From an uncultured Methanobrevibacter sp. (GTDB lineage Archaea > Methanobacteriota > Methanobacteria > Methanobacteriales > Methanobacteriaceae), in assembly GCF_900314695.1 (NCBI RefSeq), contig NZ_OMWD01000004.1, positions 1-64,000 on the forward strand: a stretch of 64,000 nucleotides of DNA. The letters run 5' to 3'. The first letter of the stretch is position 1. Each line of letters starts with the position of its first letter. A model generated the notes under the pieces. It searched no databases, was not told the origin of the DNA, and saw only the letters and a program-made list of their open reading frames with translations. The position numbers were made by a program, and so were the translations under genes. Positions 53,316 through 62,227 of this stretch are shown one piece after another.

Positions 53316-54365
53316 TCACAAGATTTTATCATTAATCAATTCAGCATTCAATATGGAAGCTCCAGCAGCACCACGAATAGTATTATGACCTACAAGAACA
53401 TATTTAAAGCTATTATCAAATACTGTGTCTTTTCTTAATCTACCAACACTAACAGCCATACCATTTCCTGCATTTCTATCCATTCTAGGTTGTGGTCTGT
53501 TTTCTTCTTCACGAACAATCACAGGATTTTCAGGAGCTGAGAACAAATCAAGTTCTTGTGGCAATCCTTTGAAGTTAGCCATACTATCTTTAACATCTTC
53601 AATGTCAAAGTCATCATCCAACTCAATGAACACCGCTTCAGTATGACCATCAATTACAGCTACCCTATGACATGATGCACTTAATTTGAAATCTGCACGA
53701 ACCACATCATTACCATCATAAGAACCTAAAAGATACAATGATTCGCTTTCCATTTTCTCTTCTTCACTTCCTATGTATGGTACGAGATTATCTACAATAG
53801 CCATTGACGGAACACCATTATATCCTGCGCCGGATACAGCCTGCATGGTTGAAACTCTAATGGAGTTTACATTAAAATTATCAACAACAGGTTTTAATGT
53901 TAAAGCTAAAGCAATAGTGGAACAATTAGGATTGGTAACAATGAATCCGTCCCAGTCATTTTCCTTTTGTTGAGCATCAATCATATCTAAGCATTCAGGA
54001 TTTACTTCAGGAATTACTAATGGAATATTCTTTTTCATCCTGTGAGCGCTGGCATTACTTGCAACAACATAGTCTTTAGCAAATTCTTTTTCAACTTTTA
54101 GTGCAAAATCAGTTGGAAGAGATGAAAATACAATATCCACATCATTATCCATTGCATCAGGATTAGTTTCAACTACTTCAATGTCCCTAACAGATTCTGG
54201 CATTTCATTATCCATATACCATGTTGTGGCATCTTCATATCTTTTACCAGCAGACCTTGAAGAAGCAGCCAATGCAGTAATTTCAAAATCAGGATGATCA
54301 GCTAACAATTGTATAAATCTTTGACCTACCATTCCTGTAGCACCAAGAATACCAACATTTACCAT
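53316..54365 (-). CDS. asd: Aspartate-semialdehyde dehydrogenase
   Basis: The 349-residue enzyme has the NADP site VGILGATGMVGQRFIQLL, the catalytic Cys in TNPNCSTIALAL, and SGAGYNGVPSMA. It reduces aspartyl phosphate to the semialdehyde shared by lysine, threonine and methionine synthesis. GGTGATTAAT precedes ATG 54365. It is the last gene of the lysC-dapA-dapB-asd unit. Confidence 0.92.
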   Translation of the reverse strand: MVNVGILGATGMVGQRFIQLLADHPDFEITALAASSRSAGKRYEDATTWYMDNEMPESVRDIEVVETNPDAMDNDVDIVFSSLPTDFALKVEKEFAKDYVVASNASAHRMKKNIPLVIPEVNPECLDMIDAQQKENDWDGFIVTNPNCSTIALALTLKPVVDNFNVNSIRVSTMQAVSGAGYNGVPSMAIVDNLVPYIGSEEEKMESESLYLLGSYDGNDVVRADFKLSASCHRVAVIDGHTEAVFIELDDDFDIEDVKDSMANFKGLPQELDLFSAPENPVIVREEENRPQPRMDRNAGNGMAVSVGRLRKDTVFDNSFKYVLVGHNTIRGAAGASILNAELINDKIL

Positions 54366-54374
54366 ATTAATCAC

Positions 54375-55196
54375 CTATTCTAAACCTAAAACATCATTCA
54401 TACTGCTTACAACACCTTTTTCAGCAGTAGGAACAAAACGAATTGCTCTAATAACACCAGCAATAAATACTTCTCTAGTATGAGCTTGGTGTTTAACTTC
54501 TATTCTTTCACCGTCACCAACAAACATTACAGTGTGGTCACCTACGATATCTCCACCACGAACAGCATGGATACCAATTTCTTCCTTGGTTCTTTTTCCA
54601 ACCATTCCCTCTCTACCATAAACGCCAACTTCTTCAGGGTCACGGTCAAGAGCATCAGCAATTACTTCAAATGCAGTAACTGCAGTTCCGGATGGTGCAT
54701 CCTGTTTTTGATTGTGATGCGCTTCAATAATTTCAATATCAAAATCATATAATAATGGAGCTAACTTCTTTAAAGTGTTGAAGAATACATTAACTCCGAT
54801 AGCCATATTTGATGAAATAACTGCAGAAACATTATTTTCTTTAATGTTTTTGATGTTCTCTTCCATTTGTTCTTCTGACATTCCAGTAGTACCGACAACA
54901 ACGGAAACTCCACATCCAGTTGCACGTTTAATAGTATCAACAGCTGCATGAGCGATTGTGAAATCAACAAGAACATCTGCACCGGATGTTTTTAATGCTT
55001 CTTCTAAATTTTGAGATCCAGTAATTTTAACGCCTATTTCGCCAATTCCAGCTTGAATTCCAGCATCTTTTCCTTCAAGAGGAGTATTTGGAATTTCAAT
55101 AGCTGCAACAACTTCCATATCATCTTGTTGTGATATTTTTCTAATAATACCGGAGCCCATTCTTCCTGCTGCTCCAGTAACTGCTACTTTAATCAT
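54375..55196 (-). CDS. dapB: 4-hydroxy-tetrahydrodipicolinate reductase
   Basis: The 273-residue protein has the nucleotide site VAVTGAAGRMGSGIIR, VGTTGMSEEQ, the catalytic EAHHNQKQDAPSGTA motif and GIHAVRGGDIVGDHTVMF. It carries out the second committed step of the lysine/diaminopimelate branch. It sits 12 bases behind dapA and nine before asd. Confidence 0.93.
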   Translation of the reverse strand: MIKVAVTGAAGRMGSGIIRKISQQDDMEVVAAIEIPNTPLEGKDAGIQAGIGEIGVKITGSQNLEEALKTSGADVLVDFTIAHAAVDTIKRATGCGVSVVVGTTGMSEEQMEENIKNIKENNVSAVISSNMAIGVNVFFNTLKKLAPLLYDFDIEIIEAHHNQKQDAPSGTAVTAFEVIADALDRDPEEVGVYGREGMVGKRTKEEIGIHAVRGGDIVGDHTVMFVGDGERIEVKHQAHTREVFIAGVIRAIRFVPTAEKGVVSSMNDVLGLE

Positions 55197-55208
55197 AATA
55201 TAACCTTT

Positions 55209-56102
55209 TTAAATTAAATTAGAATCTTTTAATGCTTTTTTAAGTTGTTCTAAATTTTCATCTTTCATGTCGACTAACGGCAATCTTAAAGGACCAGAAG
55301 GAAGACCCATAAGATTCATTGCGGTTTTTACAGGCACTGGATTACTTTCTATGAAAAGAGTTCTGATTAATTCAACCATTTCATAGTGAAGTTCCATTGC
55401 TCTTGTGTAATCATCATTTAAGATGCTGTCAACCATCAAAACCATTCTTTTTGCATCAATATTAGCTGATGCACTAATAACACCTGTTCCACCTACAGCC
55501 ATAATAGGCAATGTTAAGGAATCTTCACCGGAAAGTATGTTGAAGTCGTCTTCAAGACCTTCATGTTGAAGTGCTCTGTAGATATCGGATATTTTGTCAA
55601 CGCTTCCACTAGCTTCTTTAACAGCATCAATATAGTCAATTTTTGCAAGTTCAACAATAGTGTCAACAGTCATGTCAACACCAGTACGGGATGGAACATT
55701 GTAAGCAATAATAGGCAATTCAGATTTTTCAGCCACATACCTATAATGTTCAATCAAAGCGTGTTGTTGTGGTTTGTTGTAGTATGGAGTTATTAATAAA
55801 GCTGCATCCGCTCCTGCATCAGCAGCAAAATTAGTAAGATCAGCAGCTTCATATGTAGAATTACTTCCAGTTCCAGCGACTGTTTCTACTCTACCATCAA
55901 CTTCATCAACTAAAATTTCAATGATTTTTTTGTGTTCTTCATGGTCAATTGTAGCTGATTCACCAGTAGTTCCAGCTCCAACCAAACCATTTACTCCTTG
56001 ATCAATCAAATAGTTTATATTTGACCTGAAACCTTCTTCATCAATCTGTTCGTTTTTATCGAATGGAGTAACCATTGCAACATATGTACCTTCAAATCTC
56101 AT
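55209..56102 (-). CDS. dapA: 4-hydroxy-tetrahydrodipicolinate synthase
   Basis: The 297-residue TIM-barrel aldolase has GVNGLVGAGTTGESATI, ITPYYNKPQQ with the catalytic Tyr, AYNVPSRTG and AVKEASG with the Schiff-base Lys. It condenses pyruvate and aspartate semialdehyde. It overlaps lysC by four bases. Confidence 0.93.
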   Translation of the reverse strand: MRFEGTYVAMVTPFDKNEQIDEEGFRSNINYLIDQGVNGLVGAGTTGESATIDHEEHKKIIEILVDEVDGRVETVAGTGSNSTYEAADLTNFAADAGADAALLITPYYNKPQQHALIEHYRYVAEKSELPIIAYNVPSRTGVDMTVDTIVELAKIDYIDAVKEASGSVDKISDIYRALQHEGLEDDFNILSGEDSLTLPIMAVGGTGVISASANIDAKRMVLMVDSILNDDYTRAMELHYEMVELIRTLFIESNPVPVKTAMNLMGLPSGPLRLPLVDMKDENLEQLKKALKDSNLI

Positions 56103-57319
56103 TTTAAAACCTCATTAATTAAGTCACGTGCTTTTTCACCATCTTTCCAATCAACAAATAAGACAATTGCAGTCTGTGATGAAATAATTTCAACAATATT
56201 AATATCATTTTTCCTTAACGGTTCAGTAATGTCAGATATAATACCTGGTTTTTCAATAATATCCGGACTGACAAATGTAATCATTGCAGTATCACTTCCC
56301 AATGACAATGAACTTAAAACATCAGTCTCTACAACAAATTGGTGCAATAAATGATATGCCTTATTGGAATCTGCTTTATCAACAAAAGTGGACATTGAAT
56401 TTTGAGCTGCGGAAATGCCGAAAATATTTATCTTTTCTTTAGCAAGACATCCACTTAATCCAGCGAATAATCCGCTTTTTTTAAGCATAGCTTCACCAAC
56501 AACAGCAATAAGAGAAATAGGATTTTTATAAAGTGATACTCCTTTTAATACATCATCACTATGCGGACCAATAATTCGTGTACCTTTTGAAGACAAGTCT
56601 CCGTGTTCAAAATTGATTATCTTTGCACTAATTACAGGGTCCTTATATGTTAATGCGCGAGGATGCAACACTTGTGCACCATGGGTAGCCAAATCCCTCA
56701 TTTCTTCAACTGTAATTTCATCCAACAGTTTAGCACTTTCAATTTTATTCGGATCAGTAGACATTACACCTTCAACATCAGTAACAATGACTACTTCACT
56801 AGCATCTAAACAATGTCCAATTAAAAATGCAGAAACATCACTACCTCCTCTTCCTAGAGTAGTAATTTCACCGCGAGGGCCTTTACCTAAAAATCCGCAG
56901 ATAACAGGTATGATGCCTTGATTAAGAAGAGTTTTAATTCCTTGCATTTTAACATCAGTAGATTTAAAATCAATTTTTGCTTCTAAAGGATCAGAATCAG
57001 TTATTACTGGCCATAAATCATTATAAGGGTCAATATATTCTGATTTGACACCTAATGATTCAACAGCTGCAGAGAATAATCTTGCACTAGTTAATTCACC
57101 CATAGCTACAATTTCTGCTCTTTGCCTATCAGTCAAACCTTCACCTACGGCCTCATCAGACAAACCAATAAGGTCATCAGTAGATTTATTAACTGCAGAA
57201 ACTACAACTACAATTTGATTCCCTTTCATATATTCATTGACAACAGACTGTGCTGCCTTTTTAATTCTGGAACCATCACCAACCGAGGTTCCTCCAAATT
57301 TTGCTACTAACAAATCCAT
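56099..57319 (-). CDS. lysC: Aspartate kinase
   Basis: The 406-residue enzyme has the kinase motif VAKFGGTSVGDG, TTLGRGGSDVSAFLIG and TDVEGVMSTDP, followed by two ACT domains (~265-400) that usually bind lysine or threonine for feedback inhibition. ATG 57319 is preceded by AGGTGAAATTA; another start three codons upstream is less likely. It opens the lysine unit. Confidence 0.92.
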   Translation of the reverse strand: MDLLVAKFGGTSVGDGSRIKKAAQSVVNEYMKGNQIVVVVSAVNKSTDDLIGLSDEAVGEGLTDRQRAEIVAMGELTSARLFSAAVESLGVKSEYIDPYNDLWPVITDSDPLEAKIDFKSTDVKMQGIKTLLNQGIIPVICGFLGKGPRGEITTLGRGGSDVSAFLIGHCLDASEVVIVTDVEGVMSTDPNKIESAKLLDEITVEEMRDLATHGAQVLHPRALTYKDPVISAKIINFEHGDLSSKGTRIIGPHSDDVLKGVSLYKNPISLIAVVGEAMLKKSGLFAGLSGCLAKEKINIFGISAAQNSMSTFVDKADSNKAYHLLHQFVVETDVLSSLSLGSDTAMITFVSPDIIEKPGIISDITEPLRKNDINIVEIISSQTAIVLFVDWKDGEKARDLINEVLK

Positions 57320-57536
57320 TAATTTCACCTATTTTTCTTAAAGTTCATTGAAATTAAGTAAATAATTATACATTAGTATTTATATTTAATCATATTAATA
57401 AACTTTATACTTAAACAACTTGCAGATAGAATAAAATATTGAAAGAAATGTTTAAAAAAAAATTAATAATTTATAAAAATTTTATACAATTAAAAATAAT
57501 TAAAAAAAAAAGAGAAGAAAAAAATATGTAAAAAGT

Positions 57537-57734
57537 CTATTCTTGAGTTTGTTCTAACCTTACAAGTCTTGTTACATATCCAGCAATTTTATTTCTTAAA
57601 TGTTTAGTACTTACAGTGGAGTATTCTTGTACTAATTTTTTGTTTTCTTCAAAATCAGTAGTGAAAACACCTTTATGAGTTTCAATAAGTTCTTTTGCTA
57701 AACGTTTAACAAATGAAGTTCTAATATTTCCCAT
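57537..57734 (-). CDS. rps17e: 30S ribosomal protein S17e
   Basis: The 65-residue protein (MGNIRTSFVKRLAKELIETHKGVF, CKHLRN-like core STKHLRNKIAGYVTRLVRLE) is ribosomal protein S17e. AGGAGG lies seven bases before the second ATG (57734), which also gives the usual MGxIR start; the ATG at 57740 is too close. It overlaps the end of the chorismate mutase gene by 14 bases. Confidence 0.92.
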   Translation of the reverse strand: MGNIRTSFVKRLAKELIETHKGVFTTDFEENKKLVQEYSTVSTKHLRNKIAGYVTRLVRLEQTQE

Positions 57735-58059
57735 CAACATTCCTCCTTAAAATTTTATTTTGCTCAATCTTACTTAATTTAGTCAGCATATCAATGATTT
57801 GATCAATAATATCCGCATCAAGACCCTTTTCTTCAGATAATTTTCTAATCTTTTTATGTATTGCCTTTTCCCGAGATTCATCATAAATGGGAATGCCTAA
57901 AAAATCTTTAGCAAGGACAATATCCTTTGCAAGAGAAGTTCTCTGAGAAATTAAGTCCATCAACTCATTATCAATTTCATCAATGTGATTTCTAGACTTT
58001 TCAAGAAGTATTTCAGCTTCTTCTTTATTATTAAAGGATTTTATTTTATCTTCAGTCAA
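57721..58059 (-). CDS. Chorismate mutase (AroQ type)
   Basis: The 112-residue all-helical protein has the AroQ pattern: RNHIDEIDNELMDLISQRTSLAKDIVLAKDFLGIPIYDESREKAIHKKI. It converts chorismate to prephenate. The best start is TTG (58057-58059) with GGTGATTT just upstream; the ATG at 58110 would add an Ile-rich extension encoded by a simple ATAATA repeat. It is 50-100 bases behind shikimate kinase. Confidence 0.88.
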   Translation of the reverse strand: MTEDKIKSFNNKEEAEILLEKSRNHIDEIDNELMDLISQRTSLAKDIVLAKDFLGIPIYDESREKAIHKKIRKLSEEKGLDADIIDQIIDMLTKLSKIEQNKILRRNVDGKY

Positions 58060-58161
58060 AAAATCACCATTTTTGATAATAATGATAATAATATAATTTA
58101 TTATTATCATAGTATATAAACTATATGATTAATAGAAAAATTAGTAAAAATGAAATCAAAT

Positions 58162-59028
58162 TTAAATTTCAATACATCCATCATTGTCTACTTTAGTTCT
58201 GATAACGTTTCCTTCGTATTTGCCCCAGGATTCTTCAACATCATCAATGACATCATTATCTACAACAGCAACAAATGACGAACCGGTTCCAGATAATCCA
58301 GAAGCAATTGCGCCTGCTTCCAGCGCATCAATTGCAATAGTAGCATCAAATCCCAAAGTTGCAGAATAAATCAGCCCGTTTAAAGTAAGGGCCTTAAAGT
58401 ATTCTTTTTGCTTTGCAAATCCAAAAGCAGTTTCAACCAAAGGAGATAACAACTTCATCCTTGCAGGATTTGAGTCACCAGATTTTGAATAAAAATTAGG
58501 CATATAAACCAAAATTGGATAATCTTCCATTTTTTCATTTATGATAAACTCCCTATTTTTATTATCCGTTACAACAACACCACCAAAATAGGATGCAGTT
58601 GCATCATCAAAAGAACCAGTGATTGTAACTCCAGCATCAAGGGATGCATCAATAGCCATATTTATAATTTCCAAATCATCAAGTGGTTTCAAATCAAATT
58701 CATCACAAATAACCAAAGAAGTAGCCTTAACAATAGCATTTGATGAAGCGCTACTGCTTGAAAGACCAGATGCCATCGGTAAATTTGACTTAGTTTTTAT
58801 ATCAATCCCAAATTCATCTTTATTGATATTATAATAATCAAAAACCTTTTCAACACACAATTCCATCAGAAAAGTGTCTGCACCAACATCATTGGAGCAA
58901 TTAATTGAATCAGACAACGTTTTAGCTTCACATATAATATCCAACCCTATGCCAAATGCCGAACCAAAACCTGTGGCAATTGCATTAATTATTGTGGCAG
59001 AACCTGGAGATCTAACTATTTTCTTCAT
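58162..59028 (-). CDS. aroK: Archaeal shikimate kinase (GHMP family)
   Basis: The 288-residue GHMP-kinase-type enzyme starts RSPGSATIINAIATGFGSAFGIGLDI and has the ATP motif LPMASGLSSSSASSNA (~85-100) and GLSGTGSSFVAV near the C-terminus. It phosphorylates shikimate in the aromatic pathway and is unrelated to bacterial AroK. It overlaps the glycosyltransferase gene by four bases, so the two are co-translated. Confidence 0.9.
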   Translation of the reverse strand: MKKIVRSPGSATIINAIATGFGSAFGIGLDIICEAKTLSDSINCSNDVGADTFLMELCVEKVFDYYNINKDEFGIDIKTKSNLPMASGLSSSSASSNAIVKATSLVICDEFDLKPLDDLEIINMAIDASLDAGVTITGSFDDATASYFGGVVVTDNKNREFIINEKMEDYPILVYMPNFYSKSGDSNPARMKLLSPLVETAFGFAKQKEYFKALTLNGLIYSATLGFDATIAIDALEAGAIASGLSGTGSSFVAVVDNDVIDDVEESWGKYEGNVIRTKVDNDGCIEI

Positions 59029-60110
59029 TCATAAACCTCATCGTAAGGAATTGTCATTGTTGAAAAATCCATTGCCCTATTACGTGCATTTAAAGATAGC
59101 ATATACCTGAAATCATTGTCATTAATCATTTTATCAATTGCACGTGCGATGGAAGATATCTTATTCGGGTCCACCAATAAACCTACATCATCAGTTATTA
59201 TTTCAGTTATTCCTCCAACATTACTACCAATGACCGGTTTTCCACAAGCTAACGCTTCAATTAAAACTAAACCAAAACTTTCAGAAAAGGAAGGTAAAAT
59301 CAAAACATCACAGCTCGGAATGATATTTTCAACATCATTTCTGGCTCCAGTAAATATTACATCACGAATGTTTTCCTCTTCAACTTTCTTTTTAAGTTTT
59401 TTAAATAGCGGACCATCCCCAACGATGACCAAATAATAGTCGCTGCTAGCTATCTTTTTAGCTTCCAAAATGGAATCAACATTTTTCCTTTTAATTAAAT
59501 TACCTACAAAAAGAACAATCGGCTTATCTTCTAACCTATATTCCTTTTTAAATGAATCATTAACATCATTTGAAAATTTATTAACATCAACAGCGTTCCA
59601 AGATAATCTTGTTTTGTTTGAAATGCCCTTAACACCTGTAGCGATGATTTCATGTCTTAATGCATTGCTTACAGCCAGAACAACATCTGCACCTTTTAAC
59701 ACTTTTTTAATTGTTGATCTCATTAGCGGCTGTTTTTTATATACTTCAAACATGTCTGACCCGTGAGCGGTTACATAAGTCTTTATTCCATGCTCATTTC
59801 CAACTTCAACAGCGGCAGCCCCTGCAGGGAACAGGTAATGACCATGAATAATATCAATGTTTTCCCTTTCAAGAAGCTCTGTCAATGCCTTTTTAGCATT
59901 CTTTTTAAACATCAAACCCCGAACACCCGGAATATTAAGTCCTCTGGTACCAATGACATGTATTCCATCAATATCCTGAATGTTTTTGTGAGGATATGTA
60001 ATTACATAGACTTCATGTCCTTGCATTACAAGTTCTTTTGATAATGTATGAATATGAACACCTACACCACCGACATGAGGTGGAAACTGACCAACCATCG
60101 CTATTTTCAT
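59025..60110 (-). CDS. GT4-family glycosyltransferase
   Basis: The 361-residue GT-B enzyme has an N-terminal GQFPPHVGGVGVHIHTLSKEL motif and the C-terminal PSFSESFGLVLIEALACGKPVIGSNVGGI motif (E-x7-E of GT4). The donor is likely a UDP-sugar and the acceptor a lipid or surface polymer; neither can be read. ATGGAG and GGAGTTAATTTTTT precede the ATG. It leads the unit with shikimate kinase and chorismate mutase. A TATA-like TATTTATTTAAAC near 60158 could be its own promoter. Confidence 0.85.
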   Translation of the reverse strand: MKIAMVGQFPPHVGGVGVHIHTLSKELVMQGHEVYVITYPHKNIQDIDGIHVIGTRGLNIPGVRGLMFKKNAKKALTELLERENIDIIHGHYLFPAGAAAVEVGNEHGIKTYVTAHGSDMFEVYKKQPLMRSTIKKVLKGADVVLAVSNALRHEIIATGVKGISNKTRLSWNAVDVNKFSNDVNDSFKKEYRLEDKPIVLFVGNLIKRKNVDSILEAKKIASSDYYLVIVGDGPLFKKLKKKVEEENIRDVIFTGARNDVENIIPSCDVLILPSFSESFGLVLIEALACGKPVIGSNVGGITEIITDDVGLLVDPNKISSIARAIDKMINDNDFRYMLSLNARNRAMDFSTMTIPYDEVYE

Positions 60111-60184
60111 AAAAAATTAACTCCATCAATTGTAATATTATCTATTAAAATTATTGTTTAAATAAATATCCAAAAATCAGTAAT

Positions 60185-60258
60185 AAAAAAAAGTCAAATT
60201 TAATGTCTTATTGCAGAGAAAAAATCCCTACAATATTCCCTATTAGACATTAAAATTT
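60185..60258 (-). terminator. Terminator hairpin ahead of the glycosyltransferase operon
   Basis: AAATTTAATGTCT (60196-60208) pairs with 60245-60258 over 13 bp with one bulged A. On the minus strand it is followed by GAC and eight T residues. It can end transcripts that start near 60774, or act as an attenuator for the genes behind it. Confidence 0.6.
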
Positions 60259-60480
60259 TAATCAATTTGGTTTCCCAAAAGAGGCTTACTTTAAAAGTAA
60301 TTCTCTTGTATAATTCTATTGTTAGAATATTATATAAATTTAACTATTTTTTTAATATTGGTAATTAAACAGTTTCCATCTAGGGAAAAGACCTCACGAA
60401 AACTAAGTTTTCAAAGCCCATCATTGAATTGTTTATATTTAATTACCTAGAGATGAAATGTGAGTTATTATTTTCTACAT
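60196..60480 (-). ncRNA. Candidate structured RNA region (at least five stems)
   Basis: Stems seen: 60196-60208 with 60245-60258; 60279-60307 (AAGAG..TTACTTT-AAAGTAA..CTCTT); 60311-60330 (AATTCTA/TAGAATA); 60360-60369 with 60438-60447 (GGTAATTAAA, perfect 10 bp); 60398-60412 (GAAAAC/GTTTTC). A competing pairing, CATCTAGG (60377-60384) with 60446-60455, shares bases with the 10-bp stem. No ORF of any credible length covers it. Confidence 0.45.
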
Positions 60481-60519
60481 TCCCTTAGAATCATTAATGA
60501 TTTAATAATTGATATGATA

Positions 60520-60663
60520 TTAAACCAATATGCCCCCATCAGGAATATACTTAACTCCACCATTTTCACCTCCTTGGGAAACATAGAAAAGAACATCAAT
60601 GCAGCATAGGGAAAAAACTGAACTGATAGCAAAATAAACATTACTTAAAAATAATAATTTCAT
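60520..60663 (-). CDS. 47-residue hydrophobic peptide
   Basis: ATG 60663 is preceded by GGGAGG nine bases upstream and opens a 47-codon frame. The first 30 residues (MKLLFLSNVYFAISSVFSLC then CIDVLFYV) are hydrophobic, like a membrane helix or signal peptide, with two adjacent Cys; the rest is Gly-rich. There are four Phe and three Tyr. It may be a small membrane peptide or toxin, or a leader peptide. It lies alone in a 1-kb gap on a probable transcript from a TATA box at 60795-60804. Confidence 0.5.
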   Translation of the reverse strand: MKLLFLSNVYFAISSVFSLCCIDVLFYVSQGGENGGVKYIPDGGILV

Positions 60664-60794
60664 GTTTATCAACCTCCCAAATCGATTAAAAATGAGGTCT
60701 TTACTTGAAATATATTGTTTAAATTTTATTTAAAGCTTGTTAAAGACATTTAGGAAAATTGGGGTCATTTTGTAAAATTGTAGTCAAAAAACAT

Positions 60795-60804
60795 GATATA
60801 TAAA
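60795..60804 (-). promoter_or_regulatory. TATA box for the 47-residue peptide transcript
   Basis: Minus strand ACCTTTATATATCATG predicts a start near 60774 and a leader of about 110 bases. In this leader AAAGACCTCA (60702-60693) is complementary both to the ribosome site (GAGGT) and to TGAGGTCTTT (60396-60387) downstream. Confidence 0.5.
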
Positions 60805-61106
60805 GGTTTTGGTAATGATTAAAACCGGAATAACAGAAATTTATCTGCATTATAAGATACGGCTTCGGTAATGTTAAACCCATCACGGCAAGAGAATTAT
60901 CCATTCAAAATAGGTGTTGAAATTCCTGCACATTATACTTTAAAATCAAATCACCATCTAAAATAGCAACCATTAATGTTAAAATCAAGTAATTAAATCA
61001 AATGAAAAAAAAATAACATCTTCATTTATATAAAATTCACAACAAATACTAATCGAACATTATCTATTGAAATATGGTGCTTAAAATTGAAAATTGGGAC
61101 AAAAAA
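60805..61106. other. Intergenic stretch behind cbiD, possible gene remnant
   Basis: It holds a less AT-rich patch (60825-60950), where a short plus-strand frame reads IRYGFGNVKPITARELSIQNRC before a stop. This may be a decayed gene. A CATTTATATAAAA tract lies at about 61021-61034. Nothing else is recognised. Confidence 0.3.
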
Positions 61107-62195
61107 TTATTTGTTAGTGATAAATTTATAATTACTGTTTAAATAATTTCCTTCCATATCAACAAGAATAACATTCAAATCCAAATCAAAACGTTGCATA
61201 CATCTATCACGGATTGCTTGGGCAATGCTGTTTGAAACTTCAACTGAAAGATGTATTTCATTCAAAATATCCATCATATCATCAGTTGTTTTGGAATCAT
61301 ATAACCTTTGAAGAGATTCATTATCCGCTCCGCAAAGAGCAGCATGAGTAACCATCACCTCACGCCTGCCATCTGCAACTGCGTGTTTTGTATCGAATAT
61401 TCCTCCGGCAACTTTGATTAACTTGCCAATGTGTCCAAAGTAAGTGAATTTATTAATTCCTCTTTTTTCAGCTTCTTCAAACATGAACCCTACAAAATTG
61501 CCTGTTTGGACAATTTGCTCTTTACCAACATTTAACTGTTTTAAGGCTAATTTTTCACCGATATTTCCAGGAACAAAAATCAAATCATCAATATTGGATG
61601 CCAAAGCCACGTCAATTTGGGTGACTATTGAATTTTTATATGCTTCACTGGACATTGATCTTGCAATTCCAGTTGTTCCAAGAACAGATATTCCCCCAAC
61701 AATACCCAATTTAGGATTCATTGTTTTTTTAGCTATTTTTTCACCTTCAGGAATGGAAATTGTAACTTTAGCAACCTTACCTTCAGGAATCCTATCTGTT
61801 AAATTTTCAATAATCATTTTGCGGGGAACAGGATTTATGGCATACTCGCCAACAGGTATCTGAAGGCCAGGTTTTGTGATTATACCAACACCTTCACCAC
61901 CCGTTATAATGACATTTGATGATTCATCAATTTTATCAATTAATTCGACAGTAGAAACGATTGCCATATCCACAGTAACATCAGGATCATTATATGGATT
62001 TTTATGAGCTGTCGCATAAGCTTTAAAAGAAGAAATTCGTTTACATTCATCAATGATTATATCCAATGTCTTTTTAGGAGTTTCGACTTTAACACAAGCA
62101 ATATCTTCATCATCTAAAAGAATATCCAGTGCCGCTAAAGAACATGCCGTAGCTACCGTACCTGTTGTAACTCCAGTATAATTATCATTGGTCAT
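61107..62195 (-). CDS. cbiD: Cobalt-precorrin-5B C1-methyltransferase
   Basis: The 362-residue protein has the CbiD opening YTGVTTGTVATACSLAAL, ITGGEGVGIITKPGLQIPVGEYAINP and GGISVLGTTGIARSMSSEAY. It methylates C1 in the anaerobic cobalamin pathway that supplies methanogens with B12. ATG 62195 is preferred (family start MxxxxYTTGT); no clear ribosome site is present. No other cob gene of the pathway adjoins it. No cobalamin riboswitch is seen upstream. Confidence 0.88.
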   Translation of the reverse strand: MTNDNYTGVTTGTVATACSLAALDILLDDEDIACVKVETPKKTLDIIIDECKRISSFKAYATAHKNPYNDPDVTVDMAIVSTVELIDKIDESSNVIITGGEGVGIITKPGLQIPVGEYAINPVPRKMIIENLTDRIPEGKVAKVTISIPEGEKIAKKTMNPKLGIVGGISVLGTTGIARSMSSEAYKNSIVTQIDVALASNIDDLIFVPGNIGEKLALKQLNVGKEQIVQTGNFVGFMFEEAEKRGINKFTYFGHIGKLIKVAGGIFDTKHAVADGRREVMVTHAALCGADNESLQRLYDSKTTDDMMDILNEIHLSVEVSNSIAQAIRDRCMQRFDLDLNVILVDMEGNYLNSNYKFITNK

Positions 62196-62227
62196 TTTTA
62201 ACAAAAAAAGAATAAAAAAGAGAGAAT

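Noticed and set aside
57721..58110. Longer chorismate mutase starting at 58110
   Set aside because: The extra residues are encoded by a simple ATAATA tract with no ribosome site; the TTG at 58057-58059 has GGTGATTT upstream.
60825..60950. Short frame IRYGFGNVKPITARELSI as a gene fragment
   Set aside because: It is broken by a stop after about 20 codons, and I cannot match it to a family. It is mentioned only as a possible remnant.
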